Assembly (NCBI GenBank): GCA_024636785.1
Contig: JAGXGK010000043.1
Location: 1 to 45,065, forward strand
Source of the DNA: Gammaproteobacteria bacterium
GTDB taxonomy: Bacteria > Pseudomonadota > Gammaproteobacteria > SZUA-229
Length of the DNA stretch: 45,065 nucleotides
Reading direction: 5' to 3'
Position 1 is the stretch's first letter. Each line of letters starts with the position of its first letter. Made by a program: the position numbers and the translations under genes. Below, one piece after another: positions 33,389-43,665 of the stretch. The notes below the pieces were generated by a model, which was not told the DNA's origin, did no database searches, and worked only from the letters and a program-made list of their open reading frames with translations.

Positions 33389-35041
33389 TTATTCATCGCT
33401 CTCTTTCCCGTTCGCCCGGCGGCGTTGGTCGGCCTCTTTGATCTGACGTTGCTGATCGGCACTGAGATGGTCGACGTTTTTAGGGGCGACACTCAGGCTC
33501 TCTTTCTTTTGTTTAACGCGTGCCAGCGCCGCTTCGATAGCGGTTTTTTTCTGGTCGATTTCACTTTCAGCGGGCCCACCTTTTTTCTTGTTGAGCATTT
33601 CGCGTTTTTTGCGTAGATTTTCCTCGCGTTCACGTTTCTGCTGTTGCAGACGGCGTTCGCGCGCTTCGTGGCGTTCGCGGGCGTGATTGGATTTTTTGCG
33701 CTCAGCTTCCAGCGTCCAGATTTCTGATTTGGCGCTGCGATAGTACTGCACCAGCGGTATCTGGCTGGGGCAGACGTAGGTGCAGCAGCCGCATTCGATG
33801 CAGTCGAATAGATGATACTCGGTGGCGCGCTCAAAATTATGCGTGCTGGCGTACCAGTAAATTTGCTGGGGCAGCAGTTTGGCTGGACAGACATCCACGC
33901 ACCGACCACAGCGGATGCAGGGCAGGTGCGCTTCGGTATTAGCAGGGTGGATTTCATCGCTGGTGGTGACCAGCAGGCAGTTGCAGGCCTTCACCACCGG
34001 CAGTTGATCGCTGCTCAGGGTGTAACCCATCATCGGGCCACCCATAATCAGACAGCTGGCGTCGTCACTGTAACCGCCGCACTGAGCAGCACAGTCGGCA
34101 ATGCTGGTGCCGATCAGCACCTCCAGATTTTGCGTCTGTTTTATGCCCTTGCCGGTGAAGGTGACAATGCGCGAAATCAGCGGCTCATCCTCATGCACCG
34201 CTTTGTGAATGGCATAGGCGGTGCCGACGTTCTGGCAGAGCACGTCAATGTCGGCCGGTAAGCCGTTGATCGGCACCTCCTTGCCGGTAAGAAGAGTGAT
34301 GAGCTGTTTTTCACTGCCGCTGGGGTAGATCGTGGGGATGCTCTGCACGCGGAAGAAACCGGTGCCGTCTTCATCGGCGGCGGCCTGTATCGCGGCAATG
34401 GCTTCGGGCTTATTGTCCTCGATCGCGATGATGCATTCCCGCGCTTTGATAATATGCGCGATGATGTCAGCACCGGAGAGGATCTCCCGGGCGCGTTCGC
34501 GCATCAGGCGGTCATCGCAGGTGATGTAGGGCTCGCACTCCACGCCATTGATGATGAGGGTGTGGATGTTGGTTTCGGTCTGTTTGATCGCGCTCGGAAA
34601 AACCGCGCCGCCCAGACCGACAATGCCGGCATCACGCACGATGTTGCGCAGCTCGTGTGAGTTCATCTGATTATAACGGTCACCGACCGGGTTTCTCTCT
34701 ACCCACTGTTCCTGAAAATCATTTTCAATAACAATGCAGTCTGCCGGCATGCCGGAAGGATGTGGCACGGCCTGTTTGCCAATATCGACAACCCTGCCAG
34801 AGACTGGTGCATGCACTGGCGCGCTAATCAATTTTGTTGGCCGCGTCAGCATCTGTCCCTTTAGAACACATTGGCCGGTTTCGACAATAATTTCACCCGG
34901 CGCGCCGATATGCTGTTGCACCGGCACGACGTACCGGCTTTGCGCTTTGCCGGCAACGATGGCGTTCTGATTGGACAGCTCCTTATGATAGTTCAGGCGT
35001 AAACCGCCATGGAAATGTCCGGGTTTGTGGGTAGGTTCCAT
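33389..35041 (-). CDS. rsxC: Rnf/Rsx complex subunit C
   Basis: I place the start at 35041 (MEPTHKPGHFHGGLRL), seven bases after rsxB, giving 550 residues. RnfC docks NADH and FMN: GIVGLGGAVFPSAIK, HTLIINGVECEPYITCDDRLM and MGGPMMGY are visible. Two 4Fe-4S motifs follow, CIRCGRCVDVCP and CIECGCCTYVCPS. The last ~120 residues are a highly charged Lys/Arg/Glu coiled-coil tail (KREREENLRKKREML), shorter than in E. coli RsxC. Confidence 0.96.
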   Translation of the reverse strand: MEPTHKPGHFHGGLRLNYHKELSNQNAIVAGKAQSRYVVPVQQHIGAPGEIIVETGQCVLKGQMLTRPTKLISAPVHAPVSGRVVDIGKQAVPHPSGMPADCIVIENDFQEQWVERNPVGDRYNQMNSHELRNIVRDAGIVGLGGAVFPSAIKQTETNIHTLIINGVECEPYITCDDRLMRERAREILSGADIIAHIIKARECIIAIEDNKPEAIAAIQAAADEDGTGFFRVQSIPTIYPSGSEKQLITLLTGKEVPINGLPADIDVLCQNVGTAYAIHKAVHEDEPLISRIVTFTGKGIKQTQNLEVLIGTSIADCAAQCGGYSDDASCLIMGGPMMGYTLSSDQLPVVKACNCLLVTTSDEIHPANTEAHLPCIRCGRCVDVCPAKLLPQQIYWYASTHNFERATEYHLFDCIECGCCTYVCPSQIPLVQYYRSAKSEIWTLEAERKKSNHARERHEARERRLQQQKREREENLRKKREMLNKKKGGPAESEIDQKKTAIEAALARVKQKKESLSVAPKNVDHLSADQQRQIKEADQRRRANGKESDE

Positions 35042-35048
35042 GATGTAC

Positions 35049-35612
35049 CTAGGTTTTTTTGGGCGCTGCATGACCACCATCGGGTACAGGCCATTGCCAG
35101 TTGTTTATGTTCTGTTCCACCGGAACAATGTAGATGCAGTCCACCGGGCAGGGGGGGATGCATAAATTACAGCCGGTGCATTCCGAGGCGACGACGGTGT
35201 GCATCTGTTTGGCGGCGCCGACGATGGCATCCACCGGACAGGCCTGAATGCACAGCGTGCAACCAATGCAGAGCTGCTCATCGATCACCACCACGGTTTT
35301 GGCCTCTTTGGCCTCGCCATGTTCAGCGTTGAGTGGTTTGGGTTCCACTCCCAGCAGTTCGGAGAGTTCGATAATGACAGTCTGACCGCCCGGCGGACAC
35401 TGGTTGATGTCAGCTTCGCCTTTGGCAATGGCTTCGGCGTAGGGCCGGCAGCCGGCATAACTGCACTGGCCGCACTGAGTCTGGGGCAGGATGGAGTCAA
35501 TCTTGTCGACCACGGGGTCGCCTTCGACCTTAAAGCGAATGGCGGAATAGCCCAGCAGGACGCCGAAAACGGCTGCCACGACGGCGAGCAGAATTATAAC
35601 AATGGTTAACAT
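35049..35612 (-). CDS. rsxB: Rnf/Rsx complex subunit B
   Basis: The 187-residue protein has an N-terminal membrane helix, the Fe-S domain [20 protein letters not shown] with a later Cys in NQCPPGG, and two ferredoxin motifs, [14 protein letters not shown] and [15 protein letters not shown]. RnfB passes electrons from RnfC toward the membrane subunits. Gene order A-B-C-D-G-E is complete in this window. Confidence 0.96.
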   Translation of the reverse strand: MLTIVIILLAVVAAVFGVLLGYSAIRFKVEGDPVVDKIDSILPQTQCGQCSYAGCRPYAEAIAKGEADINQCPPGGQTVIIELSELLGVEPKPLNAEHGEAKEAKTVVVIDEQLCIGCTLCIQACPVDAIVGAAKQMHTVVASECTGCNLCIPPCPVDCIYIVPVEQNINNWQWPVPDGGHAAPKKT

Positions 35613-35622
35613 ACGGCTTGTG

Positions 35623-36204
35623 TTATACCTTGATCAGGCCGTTAAAGCCCATGAAGGCCAGCGACATAATGCCGGCAGTGATTAGCGCAATGGCGCTGCC
35701 CTGGAAGATTTCAGGCACATCGGCAGCGGCAATTTTTTCGCGCATGGCGGCAAACAGAATTAATATCATGGAGAAGCCGGCTGCCGCGCCAAAGCCGTAA
35801 AAAAGCGACTGTAAAAAACCGTGCTGTTCCTGCACATTGAGCAGCGCCACGCCCAGTACCGCGCAGTTGGTGGTGATCAGGGGAAGAAAAATGCCCAGCA
35901 CGTTATGCAGCAGGGGACTGGTTTTTTGCACCACCATTTCGGTGAACTGCACGACTACGGCAATCACCAGAATGAACATGATGGTGCGCATGAATTCGAT
36001 GCCCAGTGGCGCGAGAATGTACTGATTAATCAGATAACTGCTCACCGATGCCAGTGTCATCACGAACGTGGTCGCCAGCGCCATGCCGATGGCGGTCTCC
36101 AGTTTACGGGAGACCCCCATAAACGGGCACAGGCCAAGAAACTTTACCAGTACAAAATTATTGACCAGTATAGTGCTAAGTAATATCAGGGCATATTCAG
36201 TCAT
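35623..36204 (-). CDS. rsxA: Rnf/Rsx complex subunit A
   Basis: The first gene of the operon encodes a 193-residue, six-helix protein beginning [32 protein letters not shown], the RnfA signature, and including [11 protein letters not shown], which pairs structurally with RnfE. It is followed by rsxB after 10 bp. The promoter must lie in the 357-bp gap before it. Confidence 0.96.
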   Translation of the reverse strand: MTEYALILLSTILVNNFVLVKFLGLCPFMGVSRKLETAIGMALATTFVMTLASVSSYLINQYILAPLGIEFMRTIMFILVIAVVVQFTEMVVQKTSPLLHNVLGIFLPLITTNCAVLGVALLNVQEQHGFLQSLFYGFGAAAGFSMILILFAAMREKIAAADVPEIFQGSAIALITAGIMSLAFMGFNGLIKV

Positions 36205-36561
36205 TGCTGAATTGTATCAAATAGTGAGAGATAAACACCTATCAACTAGGGGGTGGAACGCAATACTTTAATTTTGCTAACTGAATGGCCGCTAAATAGC
36301 TCAGGATGCCTGCATTTAACTCAAATCTGAATCCGTGGCTTAACCGCGGCGCCTGGCACAAGCTCTTGGCTCCACAGCGGATCAAAAAATGCCCGCTTAA
36401 CCTAAGGGTGAAGCTAAGATTTTTTGAAACCCCTGTGAAACCAATATCTTGCACCATGCATCCACGTTTAAACTACGGATTCAGACTATACTCACAGGGT
36501 TATTTAATAAATATCGGGAATATGAAATAGGATTTTAACTTTAGAAGAGTAGGCTTTAGTA
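36205..36561. other. Divergent promoter region, rsxA and GGDEF gene
   Basis: No gene or repeat seen; short ORFs here are shadow-like. It must contain the two divergent promoters. Confidence 0.5.
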
Positions 36562-37671
36562 ATGAGCAATACCTACAAGATGCCTGATTTGAATTCAGAA
36601 GTGGTACGCCTGCGACGTCAGGTGGCCAAGCAGCTGGATGCGGCCCGCCATAATGAACAGGTGCACAACCGCTTTCAGGCCATTGAGCTGGCGCTGTTGT
36701 CGGCGCAGAACTTTTGTGAAATCGCGACCTATTTGCAGGGCGATTTCATGGAGACGCAACGGCTGGGCGCGGTCTCACTGATTCTGCTGGACAGCAATAA
36801 CGAAATCCCCTCGGCGTTGTGCGCCACCAATGGCGAGCACAAATGTCCGTCAGGAATAATGCTGACGCAGGATGCCGGGCAGATCGAATTTTTACACTCG
36901 ATGGAGCAGGTGCCGTTTCTGAGCCGTTATCGGGCCGATGAGCATCAGTGGTTGTTTAAGGGCGTTCGGGATCGAGAAGGTAGCATTGTGGTGCTGCCTT
37001 TTATCCGTCGAGAGCAGCTGATCGGCTGCCTGGCGCTGTTCAGCCGTGATCCTCAGCGTTATGAAGCGGGTGCGGCGACCGAGTTTTTGCAGCGCCTGGC
37101 TGCGGTCACCGCGATCTGTGTCGAAAACTGTCTGAATTATGAACGCCTGCGACGCCTGAGTCTGACCGATGCACTGACCGGTCTGGCCAACCGGCGCGAG
37201 CTGGAAAAGTGGATGAATATCGAGATCAGCCGCGCCCTGCGTGAAACCTTGCCATTAACCTGCCTGTATCTGGATATCGATTTATTCAAAAAGGTGAATG
37301 ATGTCTATGGTCACGATATCGGTGATCAGGTGTTACGTAAAGTGGCGGCAGTCATGCTGGCGACGGTGCGCACCGGCGATGTGGTGGCCCGCTACGGGGG
37401 CGAAGAGTTTGTCATTATTTTGCCGGGCATTACCGGTTTGATTGCCATCGAGACGGCGGAGCGGGTGCGTTGCGCAGTGGCGGAGACTTCCATTGAAATC
37501 ACCGGGCAGGCTCCGCTGCAAGTGTCGATTTCGGTTGGCCTGGCCAGTTTTATCCCGAAAAGCGGTAGCATCGGCGACAGTGGTGAGATTGCCGAACAGT
37601 TATTAGGCCGGGCGGATCAGGCCTTAATGCAGGCCAAGACGCAGGGGCGTAATCGGGTGGTGGTAGATTAG
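36562..37671 (+). CDS. DUF484/GAF-like plus GGDEF diguanylate cyclase
   Basis: The 369-residue protein has an N-terminal GAF-like region of the DUF484 type (about 20-190: coiled start, then HMEQVPF-like and SIVVLPFIRREQLIGCLALFSRDPQRY, TEFLQRLAAVTAICVENCLNYERLRRL) and a C-terminal GGDEF domain (from LTDALTGLANRRELE). The active site is GGEEF at 279-283 and an intact I-site RTGD lies at 270-273, so it is probably an active, product-inhibited c-di-GMP synthase. The signal sensed is unknown. It is convergent with a second GGDEF gene. Confidence 0.92.
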   Translation: MSNTYKMPDLNSEVVRLRRQVAKQLDAARHNEQVHNRFQAIELALLSAQNFCEIATYLQGDFMETQRLGAVSLILLDSNNEIPSALCATNGEHKCPSGIMLTQDAGQIEFLHSMEQVPFLSRYRADEHQWLFKGVRDREGSIVVLPFIRREQLIGCLALFSRDPQRYEAGAATEFLQRLAAVTAICVENCLNYERLRRLSLTDALTGLANRRELEKWMNIEISRALRETLPLTCLYLDIDLFKKVNDVYGHDIGDQVLRKVAAVMLATVRTGDVVARYGGEEFVIILPGITGLIAIETAERVRCAVAETSIEITGQAPLQVSISVGLASFIPKSGSIGDSGEIAEQLLGRADQALMQAKTQGRNRVVVD

Positions 37672-37711
37672 AGAAGTTGGTAGCAGCCAGTTGGCAGTGA
37701 AGCGCTTTTCT

Positions 37712-39043
37712 TTAGTGATTGTTGATGACGGTGTTGTCGGTTATTGAATTGTCGGCCTCATCATAATGGCTGACGCGGTTCCTGCCGTTCTGTTTTGACT
37801 GGTAAACCGCCTGATCGGCCTCTGTATAAAGAAGATCGTAATCGCCCTGATGGTGTTCGGCGAGGCTGGCAACACCGATACTGGTGGTAACCACCAGCCC
37901 GACAGGCTTGAGCTCCTCGATAAGGGCACGAATGTCCTCGGCCTTGACGAGCGCAACGGCGGCATTGCAATGCGGCAGCATGATGGCGAACTCCTCCCCG
38001 CCGATACGGGCGACAAAGCAATCACCCTGATTGCTGAGCTTCATCAATAACGAACCGATTTTACTCAATACCTCGTCCCCGGTGGTGTGCCCGTGTTGAT
38101 CGTTGATCTCCTTGAAATGATCCAGATCGAGAATCAGCATGGACAGGGGAGAGCTGAATTTGAGGGCATCAGCGATGAATTTGGGAGCGAATTCAGCGAG
38201 GCTGTGGCGATTGTTGCAGTGGGTGAGCTGATCCTTCATCGCCATTTCATACAGGGCTTTCTGCTGGCTGCGCACCTGGTCGAACAGGCGTTTATTGGTG
38301 ATCAGGTTGAACACCCGGGCTGCCAGCTCCTCTTCGATAGGTGGTTTGGTAACGTAATCGTTGATGCCCGCGTGATACAGCTTGATTCTTCTCTGCGGGT
38401 CATCATGGCCGGTCATGGCCAGAATGGGGATGTCTGAAACATGTGAGTGGTGGGCGCGAATCATGCGCACCAGCGAAACCCCGCTCATGGTGCCGTCGAG
38501 CATGATATCGGTTATTACCAGATCGTACTCGTCGTTAAGAATCGATTCCAGCGCGGATTCGGCATTGGAGAAATGGGTGACATCCAGATTGATTTTTTTC
38601 AGGTAACGGATGACCACATGAGCCACCGAACGGCTGTCTTCAACGTAAGCCACACGTCCGCCTTCGATGTCGATATTGGTGCGGCCTTCGATGTAATAAC
38701 GCAGGCTCTCCTGTAGATAGGCGAAGTTGCTTTTGGGGAAAATATCGGTGATGCCGGCGTTTTTGGCATTTTTGAGCAGCGCTTCGTTGGGCTCGGAAGT
38801 GAGCAGGATGATCGGACAGGTGACATTTTGACCGTTGCAGTAGTTTGCGAAATCCATGCCGCTTTCATCGAAAATGTGCTGCCCGGCCAGAATCAGATTG
38901 TAGTGCTGCTCTTCCAGTTTTGCCTGTCCTTCCATGCCAGAACGGGCACAATCCACCTCGCAGTTAAGCTCCTCAAGCAGCTCGGTGAGCATCCTCTGGA
39001 ATAATCGACTGTGTTCAAGGACGAGTACTTTCATGCTATCCAT
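37712..39043 (-). CDS. Dual-receiver GGDEF response regulator
   Basis: I choose the start at 39043 (MDSMKVLVLEHSRLF), giving 443 residues; a start 17 codons earlier is possible. Two receiver domains precede GGDEF. The first lacks the acidic pocket and phospho-acceptor (LVLEH and ILAGQ around residue 53), so it is probably not phosphorylated. The second (from RVAYVEDSRS) is complete, with Asp in LVITDIMLDG and Lys in DYVTKPP. The output has ARIGGEEFAIML but no RxxD I-site (NQGD), so feedback inhibition is not expected. It should make c-di-GMP on phosphorylation of the second receiver. No partner kinase is nearby. Confidence 0.9.
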   Translation of the reverse strand: MDSMKVLVLEHSRLFQRMLTELLEELNCEVDCARSGMEGQAKLEEQHYNLILAGQHIFDESGMDFANYCNGQNVTCPIILLTSEPNEALLKNAKNAGITDIFPKSNFAYLQESLRYYIEGRTNIDIEGGRVAYVEDSRSVAHVVIRYLKKINLDVTHFSNAESALESILNDEYDLVITDIMLDGTMSGVSLVRMIRAHHSHVSDIPILAMTGHDDPQRRIKLYHAGINDYVTKPPIEEELAARVFNLITNKRLFDQVRSQQKALYEMAMKDQLTHCNNRHSLAEFAPKFIADALKFSSPLSMLILDLDHFKEINDQHGHTTGDEVLSKIGSLLMKLSNQGDCFVARIGGEEFAIMLPHCNAAVALVKAEDIRALIEELKPVGLVVTTSIGVASLAEHHQGDYDLLYTEADQAVYQSKQNGRNRVSHYDEADNSITDNTVINNH

Positions 39044-39274
39044 AATGGTGAAAATGTTATTTTCCGGTCGTTGCCGGATGAGCGGCGGTGACATCTTTAT
39101 GGTAGCAAGTATAGAGAGCTCAGCACGGAATCAGTGCTAAATTATGATGTGCGGTAGCTTCCGGCTGATTGCTGACAGCTTGTCATTCCTGTGACATAAA
39201 TTGTCGATATTTCAACAGGTTATAATGGTGGGGATGCAACAGGTTTGCATTTCCTGTCGCGCTGGTGGCAGGGT

Positions 39275-41293
39275 CTATTTAACCCGCATGCCGGGTTCAG
39301 CGCCCTCGTCGGGGCTGAGAATGTACAGCTCTTTGCCGCCCGGACCGGCAGCTAAAACCATGCCTTCGGAGAGCCCGAAGCGCATCTTGCGCGGTGCCAG
39401 ATTGGCCACCATAACGGTGAGCTTGCCTTCCAGATCTTCCGGCGCGTAGGCCGATTTGATACCGGCGAAAACGTTTTTAGTCTGTCCGCCCAAATCCAGC
39501 GTCAGCTGCAATAATTTGTCCGCTCCCTCCACCTGTTCGGCTTTGACGATGCGGGCGATGCGCAGATCAATTTTGGCGAAATCATCGAACTGGATTTCAG
39601 CCGAAATTGGGTCATCCGCCAGCGGCCCGGTGGCCGTTTCCGCAGCGGGCATGTTCTGGGTCGAGTCTGCAATCATGGCGTCGGTCTGCTCTTTTTCGAT
39701 GCGGGTAATAAGGGGTTTGAATCCATTAATACGGTGATTCAGCAGAGGTTGCCTTAGCGAGTCCCAGAGCAGCTCGGTATTGAGAAACGCGGCGGACTTT
39801 TCGGCCGTCTCGGGCAGAATCGGACTCAGATAGGTGATCAGCAGGCGGAACATGTTCAGCCCCTGCGTGCAAACCTGCTGCACCAGCGCGTCCTGTCCCT
39901 CCTGTTTAGCCAGTACCCAGGGTTTCTGCTCGTCGATATAGACATTGGCGTGATCGGCCAGAGTCATGATCTCGCGCACCGCCTTGCTGTATTCGCGGCG
40001 CTCGAAGTGGTCGGCAATAGTTTCTCCGGCGTCGACCATCTGCTGATACAGGCCGGGTTCAGGCAGTTCGGCGGCGAGCTGGTTGTCGAATTTTTTCTTG
40101 ATGAAACCGGCGCAGCGGCTGGCAATGTTGACCACCTTGCCGACCAGGTCGGAATTCACCCGCTGCCGGAAATCTTCCAGGTTGAGATCGATGTCATCAA
40201 CCCCGTCGGAGAGTTTGGCGGCATAATAATAACGCAGGTATTCCGGCTTCAGATGCGCCAGGTAGGTGCGCGCCTTGATAAAGGTACCGCGCGATTTGGA
40301 CATTTTCTGACCATTGACGGTGAGGAAGCCGTGGCAAAAAACCGCCGTGGGTTTACGGAAGCCACTGGCCTCCAGCACCGCTGGCCAGAACAGGGTGTGG
40401 AAGCGGGCGATGTCTTTGCCGATAAAATGGTACAGCTCATACTGGCTGTTTTCGCCCCAGTAGTCGTCGAAGGAGAGCCCCGTTCGGTCGCACAGATTTT
40501 TGAAGCTGGCCATGTAACCCATGGGCGCGTCCATCCACACGTAAAAATATTTGCCCGGCGCATCGGGAATCTCAAACCCCCAGTAGGGGGCGTTGCGCGA
40601 AATGTCCCAGTCCTGCAGGCCTTCTTCCAGCCATTCATTCAGCTTGTTGGCGATCTCGGATTGTACGTGGCCGCCATGCAGCCATTTTTCCAGCATGCCG
40701 GCAAATTCACTCAGTTTAAAGAAATACTGTTCCGAGTCCTTTTCAATAGGGGTTGCGCCGCTCACCGCAGAGACTGGATTGAGTAGTTCGGTGGGCGCAT
40801 AGGTGGCACCGCAGGCTTCGCAGTTGTCACCGTACTGGTCATCTGCGCCGCATTTGGGGCAGGTGCCTCTGATGAAACGGTCGGGCAGAAACATCTCCGC
40901 TTCCGGGTCATAAGCCTGCTTGATGGTCTCGGTGCGGATATAGCCGGCATCGCGGAGCTTCAGATAAATGCTGCTGGAGATTTCCCGATTCTCATCCGAA
41001 TGCGTAGTGTAATAGTTGTCGAAGTTGATCAGAAAATCGGCGAAATCGGCTTCGTGTTCTTTGTGGGTGGCGGCAATGAGCTCTTCGGGGCTGATGCCAT
41101 CCTGACGGGCGCGCAGCATAATCGGTGTGCCGTGGGCATCATCGGCGCAGACGTAGTAACAGCTCTGTCCGTGCAGGCGCTGGAAGCGTGCCCAGATGTC
41201 GGTCTGAATATATTCCACCAGATGACCCAGATGAATCGGGCCGTTGGCATAGGGCAGGGCACTGGTTATCAGTATGTTACGTTTTTCGGTCAT
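39275..41293 (-). CDS. metG: Methionyl-tRNA synthetase
   Basis: The start at 41293 gives [24 protein letters not shown], with the class I HLGH motif at 21-24; an upstream ATG would add 13 residues with no support. The 672-residue enzyme has the zinc knuckle [18 protein letters not shown], the KMSKSRG signature and a C-terminal tRNA-binding domain ([28 protein letters not shown]) that makes dimers. It charges tRNA-Met. It is divergent from mrp, as in E. coli. Confidence 0.97.
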   Translation of the reverse strand: MTEKRNILITSALPYANGPIHLGHLVEYIQTDIWARFQRLHGQSCYYVCADDAHGTPIMLRARQDGISPEELIAATHKEHEADFADFLINFDNYYTTHSDENREISSSIYLKLRDAGYIRTETIKQAYDPEAEMFLPDRFIRGTCPKCGADDQYGDNCEACGATYAPTELLNPVSAVSGATPIEKDSEQYFFKLSEFAGMLEKWLHGGHVQSEIANKLNEWLEEGLQDWDISRNAPYWGFEIPDAPGKYFYVWMDAPMGYMASFKNLCDRTGLSFDDYWGENSQYELYHFIGKDIARFHTLFWPAVLEASGFRKPTAVFCHGFLTVNGQKMSKSRGTFIKARTYLAHLKPEYLRYYYAAKLSDGVDDIDLNLEDFRQRVNSDLVGKVVNIASRCAGFIKKKFDNQLAAELPEPGLYQQMVDAGETIADHFERREYSKAVREIMTLADHANVYIDEQKPWVLAKQEGQDALVQQVCTQGLNMFRLLITYLSPILPETAEKSAAFLNTELLWDSLRQPLLNHRINGFKPLITRIEKEQTDAMIADSTQNMPAAETATGPLADDPISAEIQFDDFAKIDLRIARIVKAEQVEGADKLLQLTLDLGGQTKNVFAGIKSAYAPEDLEGKLTVMVANLAPRKMRFGLSEGMVLAAGPGGKELYILSPDEGAEPGMRVK

Positions 41294-41484
41294 GTTAGTT
41301 TTGATCTTTTCGCTACGCCACAAAGGGCGCATAACTTAGCATGTCTAAGGGGTTTGATCACGCGAAAAGAGGATAACTGACAAAAATGTGGGGTTAAAAA
41401 GAGTATTCAGTGGTGTAGAATGCATCTCCTTTCTAATAGCCCACTATTTTAGTGGCTAAATCTAATGTTGCGGAGATTACACGT

Positions 41485-42573
41485 ATGAGTGTGACACAGG
41501 AACAAATCGAATCGGCGCTTAAACAATATATCGACCCCTATCTTGAAAGAGATCTGGTGAGTGCCGGCACAGTAAAAGAGATCAAGATTGAGGGCGATGC
41601 CGTCAATGTGAAAATAGTTCTGGGTTTTCCTGCTTTCGGTTATGTCGAAAAGCTGGCCAGTGAATTGAAGCAGAAAATAGAAGCCGTTGAAGGTGTTGCT
41701 TCAGCGGAAATTGAAGTCCGTTCAGAAATTGTCAGCCACACCGTTCAGGGTGGCATGAATCCGCTGGAAGGCATCAAGAACGTCATCGCCGTCGCATCCG
41801 GTAAGGGCGGCGTCGGTAAATCCACCACTGCGGTGAATCTGGCGCTGGCATTACAGGCGGAAGGTGCCAAAGTCGGCATTCTGGACGCCGATATCTACGG
41901 CCCCAGCATTCCCCGTATGTTAGGCATCAGTGGCAAGCCGGAATCCATCGACGGCAAATCGCTGGAGCCCATGGGCGGCCACGGCATCCAGGCCATGTCA
42001 ATCGGTTTCATGATCGATGAAGAGACCCCCATGATCTGGCGCGGCCCGATGGTCACCCAGGCGCTGGAACAGCTGCTGCGTGACACCAAATGGAAGAACC
42101 TCGATTATCTGGTTATCGACCTGCCACCCGGCACCGGCGACATCCAGCTAACCCTGGCGCAAAAAGTCCCCGTCAGTGGTTCGGTAATCGTCACCACACC
42201 CCAGGACATCGCCCTGCTGGATGCCCGCAAAGGTCTGAAGATGTTCGAGAAAGTCGAAGTGCCGGTACTGGGCATCGTCGAAAACATGAGCATTCACATC
42301 TGTTCAAAATGCGGCAACGCCGAGCATATCTTCGGCCAGGGCGGCGGCGAGAGAATGTGTGAACAGCACAACGTCGACTTCCTGGGTTCATTACCGCTGG
42401 AGATGAGCATTCGTGTAGATGCCGACAGCGGCAACCCGAGTGTAGCCAGAGATCCCGATAGCCCGGCCAGCCTGATCTATCGTGAAATCGCCCGCCGCAC
42501 CGCAGCGAAACTGTCACTCAAAGCCAAAGACTTTTCTGCCAAGTTCCCGAATATTGTTATTCAGAACAACTAG
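41485..42573 (+). CDS. apbC: Mrp/ApbC iron-sulfur cluster carrier ATPase
   Basis: I choose the ATG at 41485, with GGAG at 41472-41475, over a GTG 11 codons upstream; this gives 362 residues. The N-terminal MIP18-like domain (about 1-85) is followed by a P-loop deviant Walker A GKGGVGKST (106-114), Walker B regions LDADIYGPS and VIDLPPGTGD, and the cluster-binding pair CSKC (Cys273, Cys276). It carries Fe-S clusters to apo-proteins in the cytoplasm. Divergent from metG. Confidence 0.96.
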   Translation: MSVTQEQIESALKQYIDPYLERDLVSAGTVKEIKIEGDAVNVKIVLGFPAFGYVEKLASELKQKIEAVEGVASAEIEVRSEIVSHTVQGGMNPLEGIKNVIAVASGKGGVGKSTTAVNLALALQAEGAKVGILDADIYGPSIPRMLGISGKPESIDGKSLEPMGGHGIQAMSIGFMIDEETPMIWRGPMVTQALEQLLRDTKWKNLDYLVIDLPPGTGDIQLTLAQKVPVSGSVIVTTPQDIALLDARKGLKMFEKVEVPVLGIVENMSIHICSKCGNAEHIFGQGGGERMCEQHNVDFLGSLPLEMSIRVDADSGNPSVARDPDSPASLIYREIARRTAAKLSLKAKDFSAKFPNIVIQNN

Positions 42574-42594
42574 TCGAAAAGTTTTTCGGTTTGA

Positions 42595-42624
42595 TAAAAA
42601 AGCAGCCTTCGGGCTGCTTTTTTA
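42595..42624 (+). terminator. Rho-independent terminator after apbC
   Basis: A-run, AGCAGCC / GGCTGCT stem with a TTCG loop, then TTTTTTAT, 22 bp after the stop. Confidence 0.95.
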
Positions 42625-42683
42625 TTGGGTGGGTATATTTTTGAAAAAAATTACTTTTTTATCGTGAACGCAAGCAAACAAAT

Positions 42684-42711
42684 AGGTTGGGGTGAGGAAC
42701 GAACCCCAACA
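42684..42711. repeat. GTTGGGGT/ACCCCAAC inverted repeat
   Basis: Arms GTTGGGGT (42686-42693) and ACCCCAAC (42703-42710) with a nine-base loop. A related unit lies at 43520-43562. Confidence 0.65.
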
Positions 42712-42978
42712 AAATGTTGATGCAATAAAAAATATTGATCGTTCCCATGCTCCTATCTGGAGTACATGAATACCGTATTCCGGCACAACATTAATCTACT
42801 TAATAATTCCCAATTTTATTGGGAAACTGTCATCTCGAACGCATGTGAGAGATCTGGGTTTTTTTTCGTTACCGCGATTCTGCGGGGTAATGCATACGAT
42901 GCACGTATTTGTGAAATTATTAACCTTCTTAATAAGTCATAGCATTATGGGTAGTGGGTTCGCGCACCCACGGGCGTG

Positions 42979-43387
42979 TTAGTCTTTTTGCTACAGCTCA
43001 AAAAGACTAACGAGACTTAATTTGCTGGGAGCAAATTTGAACATCCGGTTTATGGCTGGCCCGCAGGGCAAAACACAGGACGTGTTTTGTAAAAAGGCCA
43101 CCCTTACGCCTTGCCCCCAGAAAATCACTGGGGGTTCCCGAACACTTCAACTTTGCCAACGGGTCGGTTAAATTACAAATCACGTCCATGTGATTTGCCC
43201 TGCGGGCCGCACTGCGTGCGTTCAAATTTGATTCCAGTCAAATTTAGTCGCTCCTGCTCGACGAACCTCACAATTCATTCATGAATTGTGACCCTACCAA
43301 AGTCGAAGTGATCGGCAAGGCGAATGGGATTCGAAAAACGCTTTTCAATTTCATGCTGGCGCATGAAAAAAACACGGTGCGATGCAC
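42979..43387. repeat. Array of consecutive perfect short hairpins
   Basis: At least ten perfect inverted repeats follow one another. Examples: TTAGTCTTTTTG/CAAAAAGACTAA (42979-43010), AATTTGCT/AGCAAATT (43019-43037), CAAAACAC/GTGTTTTG (43069-43089), CCCCCAG/CTGGGGG (43114-43134), CAAATCAC/GTGATTTG (43176-43197), CGCAC/GTGCG (43208-43220), AAATTTGA/TCAAATTT (43224-43245), TCACAATTCAT/ATGAATTGTGA (43268-43291), TTTCATGC/GCATGAAA (43349-43368), GTGC/GCAC (43377-43387). Loops are mostly 2-8 bases. The arms have different sequences, so it is not a simple tandem repeat. No coding frame spans it. Confidence 0.8.
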
Positions 43388-43519
43388 AGTGATTATTGAG
43401 TGTTGCTGTTAGTTGTTCTGCAGGAAAAACACAAGACGCAAGACTTGACCCCATCGCTCCGCGTAGGGCGAAGCGTAGGATTGCGCGTAGTAAAATTCGC
43501 AGAGGAAAAATCACGCCAA

Positions 43520-43562
43520 TTGTAGGTTGGACTGAATGTTTTTTATGAAGCCCAACAACTTA
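43520..43562. repeat. GTAGGTTGGACTG / CCCAACAAC inverted repeat
   Basis: TGTAGGTTGGACT and the complementary AAGCCCAACAAC flank an AT-rich spacer. GCCCAAC and GTTGGAC look like attC boxes but occur in the wrong order for an attC site. Confidence 0.55.
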
Positions 43563-43618
43563 TAGATGCGGGACTACGGCAAAAAACGCCAAGCCCTACC
43601 AATTATGTTAAAACAAAA

Positions 43619-43642
43619 GCTTTTCACTGCAGAGGCGTAGAG
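43619..43642. repeat. Fragment of the CACCGCAGAGG repeat family
   Basis: CTTTTCACTGCAGAGGCGTAGAG, one arm only, just beyond the integrase stop. Confidence 0.45.
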
Positions 43643-43665
43643 CATTTGCTCCAAGTCAAAATATC

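Larger units (their letters stand above)
42625..43665. other. 1-kb noncoding region between apbC and the integrase
   Basis: I see no believable gene. It contains two GGTTGG...CCAAC inverted repeats (42684-42711 and 43520-43562), a degraded left half of the 24082-24203 repeat (42738-42756), a run of perfect short hairpins (42979-43387) and a fragment of the CACTGCAGAGG family (43619-43642). Confidence 0.6.

Noticed and set aside
36306-36530. 74-residue ORF in the rsxA upstream gap
   Set aside because: No ribosome-binding site, no domain, and it occupies a divergent promoter region.
42979-43387. CRISPR array
   Set aside because: Units differ in sequence; there is no constant repeat with regular spacers and no cas gene.
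42979-43562. Hairpin tract or GCCCAAC/GTTGGAC pair as integron attC sites
   Set aside because: The boxes occur in the wrong order and the tract lacks RYYYAAC ... GTTRRRY outer ends; it also lies on the non-cassette side of intI.
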